Shown one piece after another: positions 7,964 to 15,878 of a DNA stretch of 29,647 nucleotides (position 1 is the first letter of the stretch; every line of letters starts with the position of its first letter). Source of the DNA: Candidatus Muiribacterium halophilum (GTDB lineage Bacteria > Muiribacteriota > Muiribacteriia > Muiribacteriales > Muiribacteriaceae); contig JALOAD010000042.1 in the NCBI GenBank assembly GCA_023228995.1, positions 1-29,647 on the forward strand. The letters run 5' to 3'. Made by a program: the position numbers and the translations under genes. The notes below the pieces were generated by a model. It ran no database searches and was not told the origin of the DNA. It saw nothing but the letters and a program-made list of their open reading frames with translations.

Positions 7964-8439
7964 AGAAAAAGAGTCCCGTTACTCATTTTAGATTAGGTCA
8001 AATGTATATGATTAAAAAAGATTATATACGTGCAAGACAAGAATTCAAAACAACTATTACACAGGATCCTGACATGAAGGATGCATACAGAAAACTTGCA
8101 GAATCCTGTATGGTCCTTGGCGATTATGATGAAGCTTTAGCAAATTATGAAAAAGCTCATGAATTTTACCCTAATGATTTGGAACTTGCAATGAGTCTGG
8201 CAATATGTTATGATGGTAAAGAAGAAGTTGAAAAAGCTATAGAAGTTTTACAGGATATTAAATCTAAAAAAACAGATTATGATATGGTGAATTACAATTT
8301 AGCTTATGGCTATAATACATTAGAAAATTATACAGAAGCTTTTAAATTCGTAGAAGAAGAATTAAAATATTTCCCGTCTAATGATATGGCAATTGAACTT
8401 AAGAATGAAATCGAGAAATCTCTGGAGGATTCAAAATAG
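7960..8439 (+). CDS. Tetratricopeptide-repeat protein
   Basis: A protein of 159 residues made almost entirely of about four TPR units (for example HFRLGQMYMIKKDYIRARQE, then AYRKLAESCMVLGDYDEALA). It has no signal peptide, so it is probably a cytoplasmic protein-interaction scaffold. It overlaps the ATPase gene by 4 nt, with a GGGGGAAAG ribosome site, and precedes carD. The partner cannot be told from sequence. Confidence 0.85.
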   Translation: MKKKSPVTHFRLGQMYMIKKDYIRARQEFKTTITQDPDMKDAYRKLAESCMVLGDYDEALANYEKAHEFYPNDLELAMSLAICYDGKEEVEKAIEVLQDIKSKKTDYDMVNYNLAYGYNTLENYTEAFKFVEEELKYFPSNDMAIELKNEIEKSLEDSK

Positions 8440-8441
8440 TT

Positions 8442-8957
8442 ATGATGATGGGCATGAAAAATCACAATCAATTTCTAAAAGATGAAATGATAATACATCC
8501 TATACATGGTGTATCGATAATTAAAGATATTATCGATAAAAAAATGTTTGGAAGAAAAGAAAAGTATTATGTTATACAGCCAAAAATGGATAAATTGCAA
8601 GAAATTCTTATTCCTGTTAGAAATTCACAGGAAATTGGTCTCAGAAAGATTACTGAAACTGCTGAATTTAAAAATATAATACAAATTCTTTCAAAAACCC
8701 ATGAAATAGAAGTTGAAGGTGGTTATTGGAATAGACAATATGCTAAGAGACTTGAGATGGTACAGTCTGGTGATATTTATCAGGTTTCTCAGGTCTTAAA
8801 GATGTTATCAGATAGAAGAAAAGAAAAAATGCTTTCTTATACTGATGAGGAATTATACACTAAAGCTTATAATCTTGTTATTAGCGAATTGTTTCATTCT
8901 ACTAAGATTGAACAGGAAGAAATCGAGATTCTTGTTGATTTCACCTTGGATACATGA
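8442..8957 (+). CDS. carD: CarD/CdnL-type RNA polymerase-binding transcription factor
   Basis: A protein of 171 residues. The N-terminal Tudor-like RNA polymerase interaction domain has the typical HPIHGVSIIKDI opening, YYVIQP, then IPVRNSQEIGLRKI. The helical C-terminal domain has the family pattern WNRQYAKRLEMVQSGD, LKMLSDRRKEKMLSYTDEEL and a final helix. CarD/CdnL proteins stabilise open promoter complexes, often at rRNA promoters. ATGs at 8442, 8445, 8448 and 8454 all compete; GGAGG is 13 nt from the first, so the exact start is uncertain. It overlaps lepB by 4 nt. Confidence 0.85.
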   Translation: MMMGMKNHNQFLKDEMIIHPIHGVSIIKDIIDKKMFGRKEKYYVIQPKMDKLQEILIPVRNSQEIGLRKITETAEFKNIIQILSKTHEIEVEGGYWNRQYAKRLEMVQSGDIYQVSQVLKMLSDRRKEKMLSYTDEELYTKAYNLVISELFHSTKIEQEEIEILVDFTLDT

Positions 8958-9664
8958 TCGATATACTTGTTAATCCGACGAGTTTTTTAAGGAAAAAGTT
9001 TAAAAAGTTTTTTTTAAGACTTTTTTCTTCTTTTAAAAAAGGCGATAAGTATGCTGAATTTTGTGCCAATAATCTTGAAACTCTTATTATAGCTTTTTTA
9101 CTTGCAATGTTTATTCGTGGATATATTATTGCAGTATTCTATATTCCTTCCGCTTCAATGGAAAACACTCTCATTGAAAAAGATAGACTTTTAGGAACAA
9201 GGTTTGATTTTGTTTTTAGAACTCCTAAATTTGGTGAAATAGTAATTTTTAAACATCCAAACGAAGATAAAAAACTTATAAAACGCTTGGTTGGAAGTCC
9301 TAACGATAAAATTGAGATAAAAGATGATATATTATATATAAATGATAAAGCAGTTGATGAAAGTTATAAAAAAATACAAAAAGATTTTTACGGAGTTACC
9401 AGTTGGGGTGAGATTATTCGCATTCCTCAAGATAAACCTGATTTTGGTCCAGTAATTGTACCTGAAAATCATTATTTTTTTCTTGGTGATAACAGAAATA
9501 ACAGTCTTGATTCAAGATATTGGAATCAGCATAATAAAAAAGTTAAAAGCAATGAAGAATTTTGGGATAATCCTGATAATGTTGGATTTGTTCATAGTAA
9601 ATATATTGAAGCAAGACCGATTTTAAGATTTTATCCTTTTTCAAGATTTGGAGTAATACAATAA
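8954..9664 (+). CDS. lepB: Signal peptidase I
   Basis: A membrane serine protease of 236 residues that removes signal peptides from exported proteins. One membrane helix lies at ~42-63. The active-site box is IPSASMENTL with catalytic Ser68; the general base is Lys110 in LIKRLVG; box E is GDNRNNSLDSRYW. The usual SMxPTL has Asn in place of Pro here. A ~30-residue insert before the C-terminal WNQH region is typical of longer homologues. It is joined to carD by ATGA and to the next gene by TAATG. Confidence 0.95.
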   Translation: MIDILVNPTSFLRKKFKKFFLRLFSSFKKGDKYAEFCANNLETLIIAFLLAMFIRGYIIAVFYIPSASMENTLIEKDRLLGTRFDFVFRTPKFGEIVIFKHPNEDKKLIKRLVGSPNDKIEIKDDILYINDKAVDESYKKIQKDFYGVTSWGEIIRIPQDKPDFGPVIVPENHYFFLGDNRNNSLDSRYWNQHNKKVKSNEEFWDNPDNVGFVHSKYIEARPILRFYPFSRFGVIQ

Positions 9665-10446
9665 TGACATCAATTCCAGCAACTTTTTTAAAAGAAACAG
9701 TTTGTCCGGTATGTAATTTGCAATTTAAAGTAGAAGCTGTAAGAACTTCAAAAATAAGAGTTCTTGAGACTTATGATGATTTTGGAAGAAAATACAGTTC
9801 AGATGTCAACCCTATATTATATTCGAGTTGGACTTGTCCAAAATGCCTTTATTCAGCAAATTCTGGTGATAATTATGCTTTACCTGTTATACCAGAGCTT
9901 AAAGTTTTTATTCTTAAACATTATAAAACATTAAAAAGAATGTCAGGAGATTTTGATTTTTATGAACCTAGAACTCCTGAAATGGCAATTAAAAGTCTTA
10001 TTTTGTCTTCTTTATGCTATAGAATTAAAAGAAATTCTAGAGGAATCATGGCTGCTTGTTATATGAGAGTATGCTGGATTATGAGAAATGAGCAACGAGA
10101 TATTAAAGAAGAATTACCGTTTTTAAAAAAAGCTTACAATTGTTATGTTCATGCTCTTACAAAAGAATATTCTCCTAATTTTGGTAAAATCAGTGAATAT
10201 GGTATTTATTATATTATTGGATTACTAGCTTATAAACTAGGAAACCTTGAAAAAGCTAAGGATTATCTTTCAAAAGTAATAATGAATAAAAAGAAAGTTG
10301 AGACTTTTATTTTAAATTCAGCTTCAATTCTTTATGATGATTTGAAAAATCTTAAAACTATTCCAAAAGATGATATAGAACTTGATTTAGATTTAGAAAT
10401 TGACGAAGCAGAATGGATTAAAGATTTGGATTTAACATTAGATTAA
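9664..10446 (+). CDS. DUF2225 family protein (zinc-ribbon plus helical repeat)
   Basis: A protein of 260 residues. The N-terminus holds two CxxC pairs (Cys14/Cys17 in CPVC and a second pair in CPKC near residue 60), a treble-clef-like zinc site. The rest is helical with TPR-like pairs (LAYKLGNLEKAKDYLSKV). It ends in an acidic tail (DDIELDLDLEIDEAEW). The match is to DUF2225, a family of unknown function frequent in spirochaetes and Firmicutes. It is the last gene of the operon and meets the pentapeptide gene tail to tail with 8 nt between. Confidence 0.8.
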   Translation: MTSIPATFLKETVCPVCNLQFKVEAVRTSKIRVLETYDDFGRKYSSDVNPILYSSWTCPKCLYSANSGDNYALPVIPELKVFILKHYKTLKRMSGDFDFYEPRTPEMAIKSLILSSLCYRIKRNSRGIMAACYMRVCWIMRNEQRDIKEELPFLKKAYNCYVHALTKEYSPNFGKISEYGIYYIIGLLAYKLGNLEKAKDYLSKVIMNKKKVETFILNSASILYDDLKNLKTIPKDDIELDLDLEIDEAEWIKDLDLTLD

Positions 10447-10454
10447 TTTTAGAA

Positions 10455-11039
10455 TTATTCAATTTCAATATCAAAAGATGATAAAAGATTAACAGCTTCC
10501 GGCATAGAAAATTTAGTTTTTTTAATCTTTACCTGATTAAGCGGTATAAAATAATTATAACTATCTCTAAAATCAGCAAATTTCAAATCTGCATCAACAA
10601 AATTACTTTTAGTTAGATCAGTTTTTTTAAAAATAGATTTATTAAGATAAGAACCTATAAAATTACATTCTTTAACAACACACTCTATAAAACTTCGACC
10701 TTTCATATTAAGACCTGAAAAATCGGAATATAACAAAATGCAGTTAAAAAAATCAGTTTCAAATACAAACATAGTATCGCATAGAGTAAAATTAACACCA
10801 ATTATTTTACATTCATTAAAAACAATATATTCAAGTCTTGTTCCAGGTAAATTTATATTAGAAAGATTGCAGTTGTTAAATTCACATTCATTAAATTTAG
10901 TATTATAAAAAGATGAACCGGTGAAATTACAATTATTAAAAATACATTTAATAAACTTATTCGAATGAAAATCCTCATTTATCAATTCTAAATCAATAAA
11001 AGTTTGATTTTCATATTCAAAATCTTTTTCAAATTTCAC
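10455..11039 (-). CDS. Pentapeptide-repeat protein
   Basis: A protein of 194 residues with about 25 A(D/N)LXX-like pentapeptides rich in Phe, Asn and Cys (for example FIKCIFNNCNFTGSSF, then DLTKSNFVDADLKFADFRDS). It is expected to form a right-handed quadrilateral beta-helix of Qnr/MfpA-like shape. The C-terminal cap (IKKTKFSMPEAVNLLSSFDI) is also seen in stand-alone bacterial members. It starts at GTG 11039 with GGAG 7 nt upstream. DNA mimicry of gyrase ligands is known for some relatives but cannot be assumed here. Confidence 0.85.
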   Translation of the reverse strand: MKFEKDFEYENQTFIDLELINEDFHSNKFIKCIFNNCNFTGSSFYNTKFNECEFNNCNLSNINLPGTRLEYIVFNECKIIGVNFTLCDTMFVFETDFFNCILLYSDFSGLNMKGRSFIECVVKECNFIGSYLNKSIFKKTDLTKSNFVDADLKFADFRDSYNYFIPLNQVKIKKTKFSMPEAVNLLSSFDIEIE

Positions 11040-11081
11040 AATTGAACTCCATTAATTAAAGTTTTTATTTTTAAAATAATA

Positions 11082-11110
11082 TTTAAATTTTAGAATTTAT
11101 ATGATATAAT
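11082..11110 (+). promoter_or_regulatory. Promoter of the STI1-repeat gene, leaderless
   Basis: TTTAAA (11082-11087), 17-nt spacer, TATAAT (11105-11110), then exactly 6 nt to ATG 11117. The -35 is weak; the -10 is perfect. Confidence 0.6.
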
Positions 11111-11116
11111 ATTAAC

Positions 11117-11623
11117 ATGAAAAAAATTATTATTACAATTTGTTTTATAAGTGTTTTTATTTCTGCATTTTCAAGTTCTATAATTCAAAAATTTGTTCTT
11201 TCAGATAATTCGGTGATTTTTGCACAACTTGTTAAATTTGAAGATGATTATTATACAATACATTCAAAACTACTTGGTACTATTAAAATAAAGAGTGAAA
11301 ACATAATTTCAGTGTCTAAGATAGGTAATAATGATTTAAAAATAGATAATAACAAAAAAGATAATTCAAAAAGTATAAATCTTAATAAAATGCCGGATTT
11401 AAGTCAATTAGGCGATATTCAAAATAAAATAATGAAAAATCTTTCGCCACAATCAATTGATTCACTTATGAATTCGGAAGCAATTCAATCAATAATGTCT
11501 AATCCTGAAATTATGAATGCAATATCTTCAGGTAATTATACAGAATTAATGAATAATAAAGAAATTCTTAAATTAATGAATGATCCTGAAATACAAAAAC
11601 TATTATTACAGCTAGGAAGATAG
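11117..11623 (+). CDS. Secreted protein with STI1-like C-terminal repeats
   Basis: A protein of 168 residues. Residues 1-19 form a signal peptide (Lys2-3, hydrophobic core, SAFS). A small beta domain follows (FVLSDNSVIFAQLVKFEDDY, then GTIKIKSENI). After a polar Asn/Lys linker, residues ~95-168 hold helices with the NPE/DPE spacing of STI1 chaperone-binding repeats (SNPEIMNAISSGNYTELM, NDPEIQKLLLQLG). A similar tail ends the CvpA-like protein at 15933-16682. The function is unknown; an envelope location is inferred from the signal peptide. Confidence 0.75.
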   Translation: MKKIIITICFISVFISAFSSSIIQKFVLSDNSVIFAQLVKFEDDYYTIHSKLLGTIKIKSENIISVSKIGNNDLKIDNNKKDNSKSINLNKMPDLSQLGDIQNKIMKNLSPQSIDSLMNSEAIQSIMSNPEIMNAISSGNYTELMNNKEILKLMNDPEIQKLLLQLGR

Positions 11624-11636
11624 TTAATAAGGTTTT

Positions 11637-11700
11637 TAAACCCTAAAACCTCAACTCCTTAAACTCTTAAACTCTTAAACTCCTAAACTCTCTAACCGCT
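11637..11700 (-). repeat. Octamer tandem repeat (8 units, inverted relative to the other two)
   Basis: Eight in-register 8-bp units with + strand consensus AAACTCTT (TAAACCCT, AAAACCTC, AACTCCTT, AAACTCTT twice, AAACTCCT, AAACTCTC, TAACCGCT). Read on the minus strand and rotated, this is GTTTAAGA, close to the GTTAAAGA units at 2745 and 29457. It lies between the STI1-repeat gene and the next promoter. Confidence 0.75.
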
Positions 11701-11717
11701 TTATCTATTTAATTCTC

Positions 11718-11746
11718 TTGACATTCTACAATAAATGTTATATAAA
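11718..11746 (+). promoter_or_regulatory. Strong promoter that sets the start of the Gate-domain gene, leaderless
   Basis: Consensus TTGACA (11718-11723), 17-nt spacer, TATAAA (11741-11746), then exactly 6 nt to ATG 11753. An upstream in-frame ATG at 11735 lies inside the spacer and would not be transcribed. Confidence 0.75.
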
Positions 11747-11752
11747 AATTGC

Positions 11753-12895
11753 ATGAAAAGAAAAGAATTCCTCAGAGCAAGAAAATTAGAAGCAATAATA
11801 TTTATTATAGCAGTTGTAACAATTTTCTCATATATAGGATATAATATGGGAACTGCTAACATGTTTAATACAATTATGCGTACAGCTCATGATTTACTTG
11901 TAAATACAGTATTTTATATAATGGCAATTTGTGTTATTTCAGGAGCTTTCGGTAAACTCTTAATAGAATTCGGAGTTGTTAGACTACTTGAATCATTACT
12001 TTCCCCATTAATGCGACCAATTTTTAATTTACCCGGAGTAGCATCATTAGGTGCATTAATGACATTTTTCTCTGATAATCCAGCAATAATTAGTTTAGCA
12101 GAAGATAAAAAATTCAAATCATATTTCAAAGATTATGAATTAGTATCACTTGCAAACTTTGGAACAGCATTTGGAATGGGATTAATCGTTATAACATTTA
12201 TGATAGGAAATCAGTATTTTTTATCAACATTTATAGGATTTGGCGGAGCAGTTATAGGTGCAATAGTATCAACCAGATTAATGCAATATCTGGTTAAAGG
12301 AAAGATAAAAAAAGAAAGTGAAAGAGAATTTGTAGCAAAAGAAAAATATATATCATTTAAATCAAGAGGAAGCATTGGACAAAGATTTTTAAATGCAGTA
12401 TTAGATGGAGGAAAACAAGGAGTTGATTTAGGACTTGCAATAATACCAGGTGTATTGATAATAAGCACATTTATAATGCTAATAACCTTTGGAGCAAAAG
12501 ATTCTATTATAGGCTATCAAGGATTAGCATATGAAGGAGTACCAATATTACCAGGAATAGGACAGTATTTTAGTTTTATATTCAAAATATTATTTGGTTT
12601 TGAAAACCCAGAATTAATAGCATTTCCCATAACCTCATTAGGAGCCGTAGGAGCAGCATTATCACTAGTCAAAGCATTTATGACTAAAAATATTATAACA
12701 GGCAATGAAATAGCAGTATTTACAGCAATGGGAATGTGTTGGAGTGGTTATCTAAGCACACATACCGCAATGCTTGATGCATTAAACAAAAGATATTTAA
12801 CATCCAGAGCCTTATTTTCACATACTATCGGTGGTTTAAGTGCTGGAATATCAGCTCATTATTTATATGTTCTTTATAAAACAATCTTTTTATAA
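11753..12895 (+). CDS. Gate (nucleoside-recognition) domain membrane protein, CD0519/CD1768-like
   Basis: A polytopic inner-membrane protein of 380 residues with about 9-10 hydrophobic helices. Two Gate-like segments are seen (TVFYIMAICVISGAFGKLL near the N-terminus and GVDLGLAIIPGVLIIST in the middle), plus a conserved-looking FFSDNPAIISLAED loop. The pattern resembles the CD0519/CD1768 membrane family related to nucleoside-transporter Gate proteins; the substrate is unknown. ATG 11753 is preferred over 11735 because the promoter -10 falls between them. It stands alone, with no overlapping neighbours. Confidence 0.75.
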   Translation: MKRKEFLRARKLEAIIFIIAVVTIFSYIGYNMGTANMFNTIMRTAHDLLVNTVFYIMAICVISGAFGKLLIEFGVVRLLESLLSPLMRPIFNLPGVASLGALMTFFSDNPAIISLAEDKKFKSYFKDYELVSLANFGTAFGMGLIVITFMIGNQYFLSTFIGFGGAVIGAIVSTRLMQYLVKGKIKKESEREFVAKEKYISFKSRGSIGQRFLNAVLDGGKQGVDLGLAIIPGVLIISTFIMLITFGAKDSIIGYQGLAYEGVPILPGIGQYFSFIFKILFGFENPELIAFPITSLGAVGAALSLVKAFMTKNIITGNEIAVFTAMGMCWSGYLSTHTAMLDALNKRYLTSRALFSHTIGGLSAGISAHYLYVLYKTIFL

Positions 12896-12929
12896 AAAAC
12901 AGTGTCCAGATTCTAATTCTTTTTATATA

Positions 12930-12958
12930 TAGACAATACCGAGTTTATTTTATATAAT
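12930..12958 (+). promoter_or_regulatory. Promoter of the L,D-transpeptidase gene (with leader)
   Basis: TAGACA (12930-12935), 17-nt spacer, TATAAT (12953-12958). Transcription should begin near 12965, giving a ~31-nt leader with AGGAG just before ATG 12996. This contrasts with the leaderless promoters nearby. Confidence 0.65.
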
Positions 12959-12995
12959 TTAAAGAAATATATATTTTATTTTAATAGGAGATTTT

Positions 12996-13850
12996 ATGAA
13001 ACGATTATTAAGTTTATTTATAGTTTTATTAATAGTTTTCACTGTTAATGCTGGTGATTTTTTTATGTTTAGTAATAAAAACGTTGATTTAATACCTGTT
13101 ATGGATTCTTATGAAGGTGGTTTGGTCAATTTCATGCTTGAACCTGGTCAAATTTTTGAAGTAATTAGTGTTGAAGATAATAAAACACTTATTTTAAATA
13201 CAGATGGTTTGGCTGGATGGTTAGAAATAACCGATCTTTTTAATGATGATAATTATATATTAATTAATGATAGAAATCTTATCAATCATTTTTCAGAATT
13301 TGCTGATAGAGTTCCAAGCCGTGGAATTTCATTTAAAAGTTCAGATTATGCTGATTCTAAAATGACTATTACAATTTCTCTCAAAGGACTAACTGTTCAT
13401 GCTGTCTGTAAAGATGCTGATTACAATAAAGTATATCCGGTGGGAGTTGGTGTTATAGGAAAAAACAAAAAGAGTATTACACCTACTTCTGAATCACAAA
13501 ACAAAGAATATTTTTTAACATGGCCAGATAATTCAAATAAATGGTATTATGTTAAAAAAAGATATGATCCGGCTTATTTTGGAGGATATCCATTTTTGAG
13601 ATTAAATATTGAAAACAGTAAAAATCAGCATACTTATGGACTTCATGGTCCAATAACAAAAGATAATAATGATAAATGGATTCTTCATAGAGGATATGTT
13701 TCTCATGGTTGTATGAGAATGAGAGAAAAAGATGTTGTTGAACTTTACAATGTAGCAGTTAAATATCCTGGTGCAAGAGTTTATATAATAGAGGATTTTG
13801 AATATAATCCTGATGGAACTATTGTTGATTGTGATTATCCAAGAAAATAA
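12996..13850 (+). CDS. L,D-transpeptidase (YkuD domain) with SH3-like N-terminus
   Basis: A protein of 284 residues. Residues 1-19 are a signal peptide. Residues ~30-85 look like a bacterial SH3 domain (AGWLEITDLF ending). Residues ~122-275 are the YkuD catalytic domain: YGLHGP with His217 and the signature SHGCMR with nucleophile Cys239. Such enzymes make 3-3 peptidoglycan cross-links or attach proteins to peptidoglycan in the periplasm or wall. The start has AGGAG about 7 nt upstream. Confidence 0.92.
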   Translation: MKRLLSLFIVLLIVFTVNAGDFFMFSNKNVDLIPVMDSYEGGLVNFMLEPGQIFEVISVEDNKTLILNTDGLAGWLEITDLFNDDNYILINDRNLINHFSEFADRVPSRGISFKSSDYADSKMTITISLKGLTVHAVCKDADYNKVYPVGVGVIGKNKKSITPTSESQNKEYFLTWPDNSNKWYYVKKRYDPAYFGGYPFLRLNIENSKNQHTYGLHGPITKDNNDKWILHRGYVSHGCMRMREKDVVELYNVAVKYPGARVYIIEDFEYNPDGTIVDCDYPRK

Positions 13851-13866
13851 GCTTGTGTCTTGATTC

Positions 13867-13893
13867 GGGGTCAGTCCTGACCCTGACCCTGAT
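13867..13893. repeat. GC-rich palindrome with hexamer repeats
   Basis: GGGTCAG-TC-CTGACCC (13868-13883) forms a 7-bp stem, continued by further CCCTGA units to 13892. It is far more GC-rich than its surroundings and lies between two convergent genes. It could be a REP-like element or serve as a bidirectional terminator; no T-run follows on either strand. Confidence 0.6.
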
Positions 13894-13901
13894 TTAAGAC
13901 T

Positions 13902-14930
13902 TTATATTTTGTCATATATTATATAATCGTTAATATCACAGTTTATTTTTGGTATTATTATATTTTTGGAACTTTTTTCAAAATGTATATTTGCACAAGC
14001 TAACATTTGAACTTCATTTTCGTCTATTTTATCATCTTTTAGCATAATATTGATATAGTCATTTTTAAAATCAATAGTTTTTATGGTGTTTTTTTGAATT
14101 ACTGTTTTTAAATTATCAGGTCCTAATATTTTAATTCTTTCATAATTTATATTGTCTTTACTTTGAGTTATATCAGATAAAGTAAATTGATTGAATTCTA
14201 TTTGGTTTTTATATAGTAATTTGTTATTTAATTTGTATAAATTTTTTAGTTGTGTTAAAAAATCGATTTTTTTCTTATGGAAAAAATTGATATTTTCACT
14301 TAATTCTTTTATTGCATATTTAATGGCAGAAATCTGAACTTCACTTCTTTTTTTATTTTTTTTATCATGGAATATTATGAAGTTTTTTATTTTATCTTCA
14401 TAAATAACAGGGAATATACTTGCATAACTTGAAGTTTTTCCGGGTAAAAATATATATTCAAGAAAATCTTTTTCTTTTAACAAAGAGAAACAGTTTTTTT
14501 CTAAAAAATCAAATATTTGCTCTGGATATATGAGTTTAAAAAAATCATATTCAAAAATATTTTTAAACTTGTTAGCACAATCTAATAAAAACATGCAATA
14601 TTCTTCGTTTATAAGCATTGCATCTTTTATTTCTAATTTTATAAACATATTTAGTAATCTTTTTTCAAGATCAGTTGTTTTTGTTTTTATAAGAGTTTGT
14701 ATGTCGTAATCTGACAAACAATTTTTGGTATTTGAATTTTGATAAAGTTCAATTATAAATTCAGACATATCAATACATGTAAGTTTGTAGGATTGTAAAT
14801 TTTTTTTAAAAAAACAATTTTTAAAAATTAAATTTTTTTCATTGTTATAAATCTTTATACCAATCCATTTTAATCTATATAGATTTCTTATTGTTTTATT
14901 TGAAAAAAAAACATCTGAAATTTTTTTCAT
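13902..14930 (-). CDS. GAF-like protein with degenerate GGDEF domain
   Basis: A soluble protein of 342 residues with no clear database-level identity. Residues ~155-215 read like the end of a GAF domain (IFPVIYEDKIKNFIIFHDKK, then a long helix). It runs into DFLTQLKN (223-230), which resembles the DxLTGLxN opening of GGDEF domains. Further on, ILGPDNLKTVI and IDFKNDYINIML (287-298) line up with the positions of GxDxL and RxGGDEFxxLL; the catalytic GGDEF is replaced by FKNDY (288-292). If correct, it is a catalytically dead diguanylate-cyclase relative. It is divergent from the XRE regulator at 15066, with ~135 nt between. Confidence 0.6.
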   Translation of the reverse strand: MKKISDVFFSNKTIRNLYRLKWIGIKIYNNEKNLIFKNCFFKKNLQSYKLTCIDMSEFIIELYQNSNTKNCLSDYDIQTLIKTKTTDLEKRLLNMFIKLEIKDAMLINEEYCMFLLDCANKFKNIFEYDFFKLIYPEQIFDFLEKNCFSLLKEKDFLEYIFLPGKTSSYASIFPVIYEDKIKNFIIFHDKKNKKRSEVQISAIKYAIKELSENINFFHKKKIDFLTQLKNLYKLNNKLLYKNQIEFNQFTLSDITQSKDNINYERIKILGPDNLKTVIQKNTIKTIDFKNDYINIMLKDDKIDENEVQMLACANIHFEKSSKNIIIPKINCDINDYIIYDKI

Positions 14931-15065
14931 ATTAATAGTTGATATATCCTTTTATTTTATGTAATATTATAAAAGTGCCAAAAAAGTTTCGATTTTGTTT
15001 GGATATAAATATTGCTACTTTATTTATATCGCTATAACGAAAAATTGTCAAGGAGAAACAAAAAA

Positions 15066-15656
15066 ATGAATTCTCTGAATAATCTTAGGAAAGAAATTGG
15101 ATTCAGATTAAAAGTAATTCGCAAAAGTAAAAATTTTACCTTGACTGCTATGTCACAAATTCTTGATACATCGCCTAGTTTTTTATCTGAAATCGAGAAT
15201 GGTAAAAAATTCCCATCAATTAATATTCTTCATAAACTCGCTAGTAAGTTAATGGTTTCATTGGATTTTGTTATAAATGATTTACAAAAAGCTGATTATG
15301 TTATTCCATTTATTGATGAACCAAATAAATTTTATACAATAAAAAACTTTGATAAACATATAATGGATTTTTATCCTGAATCCTCAATTTTTTGCTATCA
15401 AGCAAGAGATAATAATATGCTTCTTGAAGGAATAACTAAAGAAACAGTTGTTTTAATTGCAAAAACAAATGATATTAATTCTGGTAATATAGTTCTTGTA
15501 AAAAATGAAAATGAAATTATTTTAAGAAAATATTTTCGTACTTGTGATAAAAATATATTATGTACCGAAGCTATTGATAAAAATGTTCATGTTATGTTTG
15601 AACCAGATAAATTTCAGATTATTGGAAAAGTTCTCGGAGTAATTAAATATTTTTGA
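15066..15656 (+). CDS. XRE/CI-type regulator with degenerate S24 (LexA-like) domain
   Basis: A protein of 196 residues. Residues ~12-66 are a Cro/CI helix-turn-helix (TLTAMSQILDTSPSFLSEIE). Residues ~105-196 have the S24 peptidase layout of LexA/CI (VVLIAK, SGNIVLVKNENEIILRKYF, IIGKVLGVIKYF). The GDSM nucleophile motif reads DNNM, with Asn117 where Ser should be, and the VKR lysine position is Arg154, so self-cleavage should be lost. ATG 15066 has AGGAG 10 nt upstream; the frame's earlier ATG at 15012 lacks one. It probably autoregulates or controls the divergent GAF/GGDEF-like gene. Confidence 0.82.
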   Translation: MNSLNNLRKEIGFRLKVIRKSKNFTLTAMSQILDTSPSFLSEIENGKKFPSINILHKLASKLMVSLDFVINDLQKADYVIPFIDEPNKFYTIKNFDKHIMDFYPESSIFCYQARDNNMLLEGITKETVVLIAKTNDINSGNIVLVKNENEIILRKYFRTCDKNILCTEAIDKNVHVMFEPDKFQIIGKVLGVIKYF

Positions 15657-15681
15657 CGCTTTTATTAAAAGAAAAAATATA

Positions 15682-15864
15682 AAAACAGATCCCGGCTCAG
15701 GTTCATACCGGATGACAAAAATAAAGAAAATTAAAGAGGAAAAACAAAAATAGTAAAGCTGTGACAGATGAAGCGTAATATGTCATGGGATGACATTAGT
15801 GACAAAAAACATGGGAATTGGAAAATGCTGTCATCCCGGTACTATTCTGAGCCGGGATTTGTTT
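15682..15864. repeat. REP/MITE-like inverted repeat element
   Basis: Two ~36-bp arms (15682-15717 and 15829-15864) are imperfect inverted copies sharing ATCCCGGCTCA and GATGACA. Each arm is itself palindromic (ATCCCGG with CCGGAT). The ~111-nt core carries further TGTCAT/ATGACA words. The arms are very GC-rich for this genome and match the general style of dispersed CCCGG...GATGACA repeats found in many bacteria. The element fills most of the gap between two convergent genes and carries no transposase. Confidence 0.75.
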
Positions 15865-15878
15865 TGTGGTTTCTAACT

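Noticed and set aside
12211-12705. Minus-strand frames inside the Gate-domain gene
   Set aside because: The + strand frame has clear membrane-helix structure and a strong promoter; the opposite frames have no support.
14964-14985. Sigma-54-like TGGCAC element upstream of the GAF/GGDEF-like gene (minus strand)
   Set aside because: No GC-containing -12 half site at the required spacing, so it is not a sigma-54 promoter.
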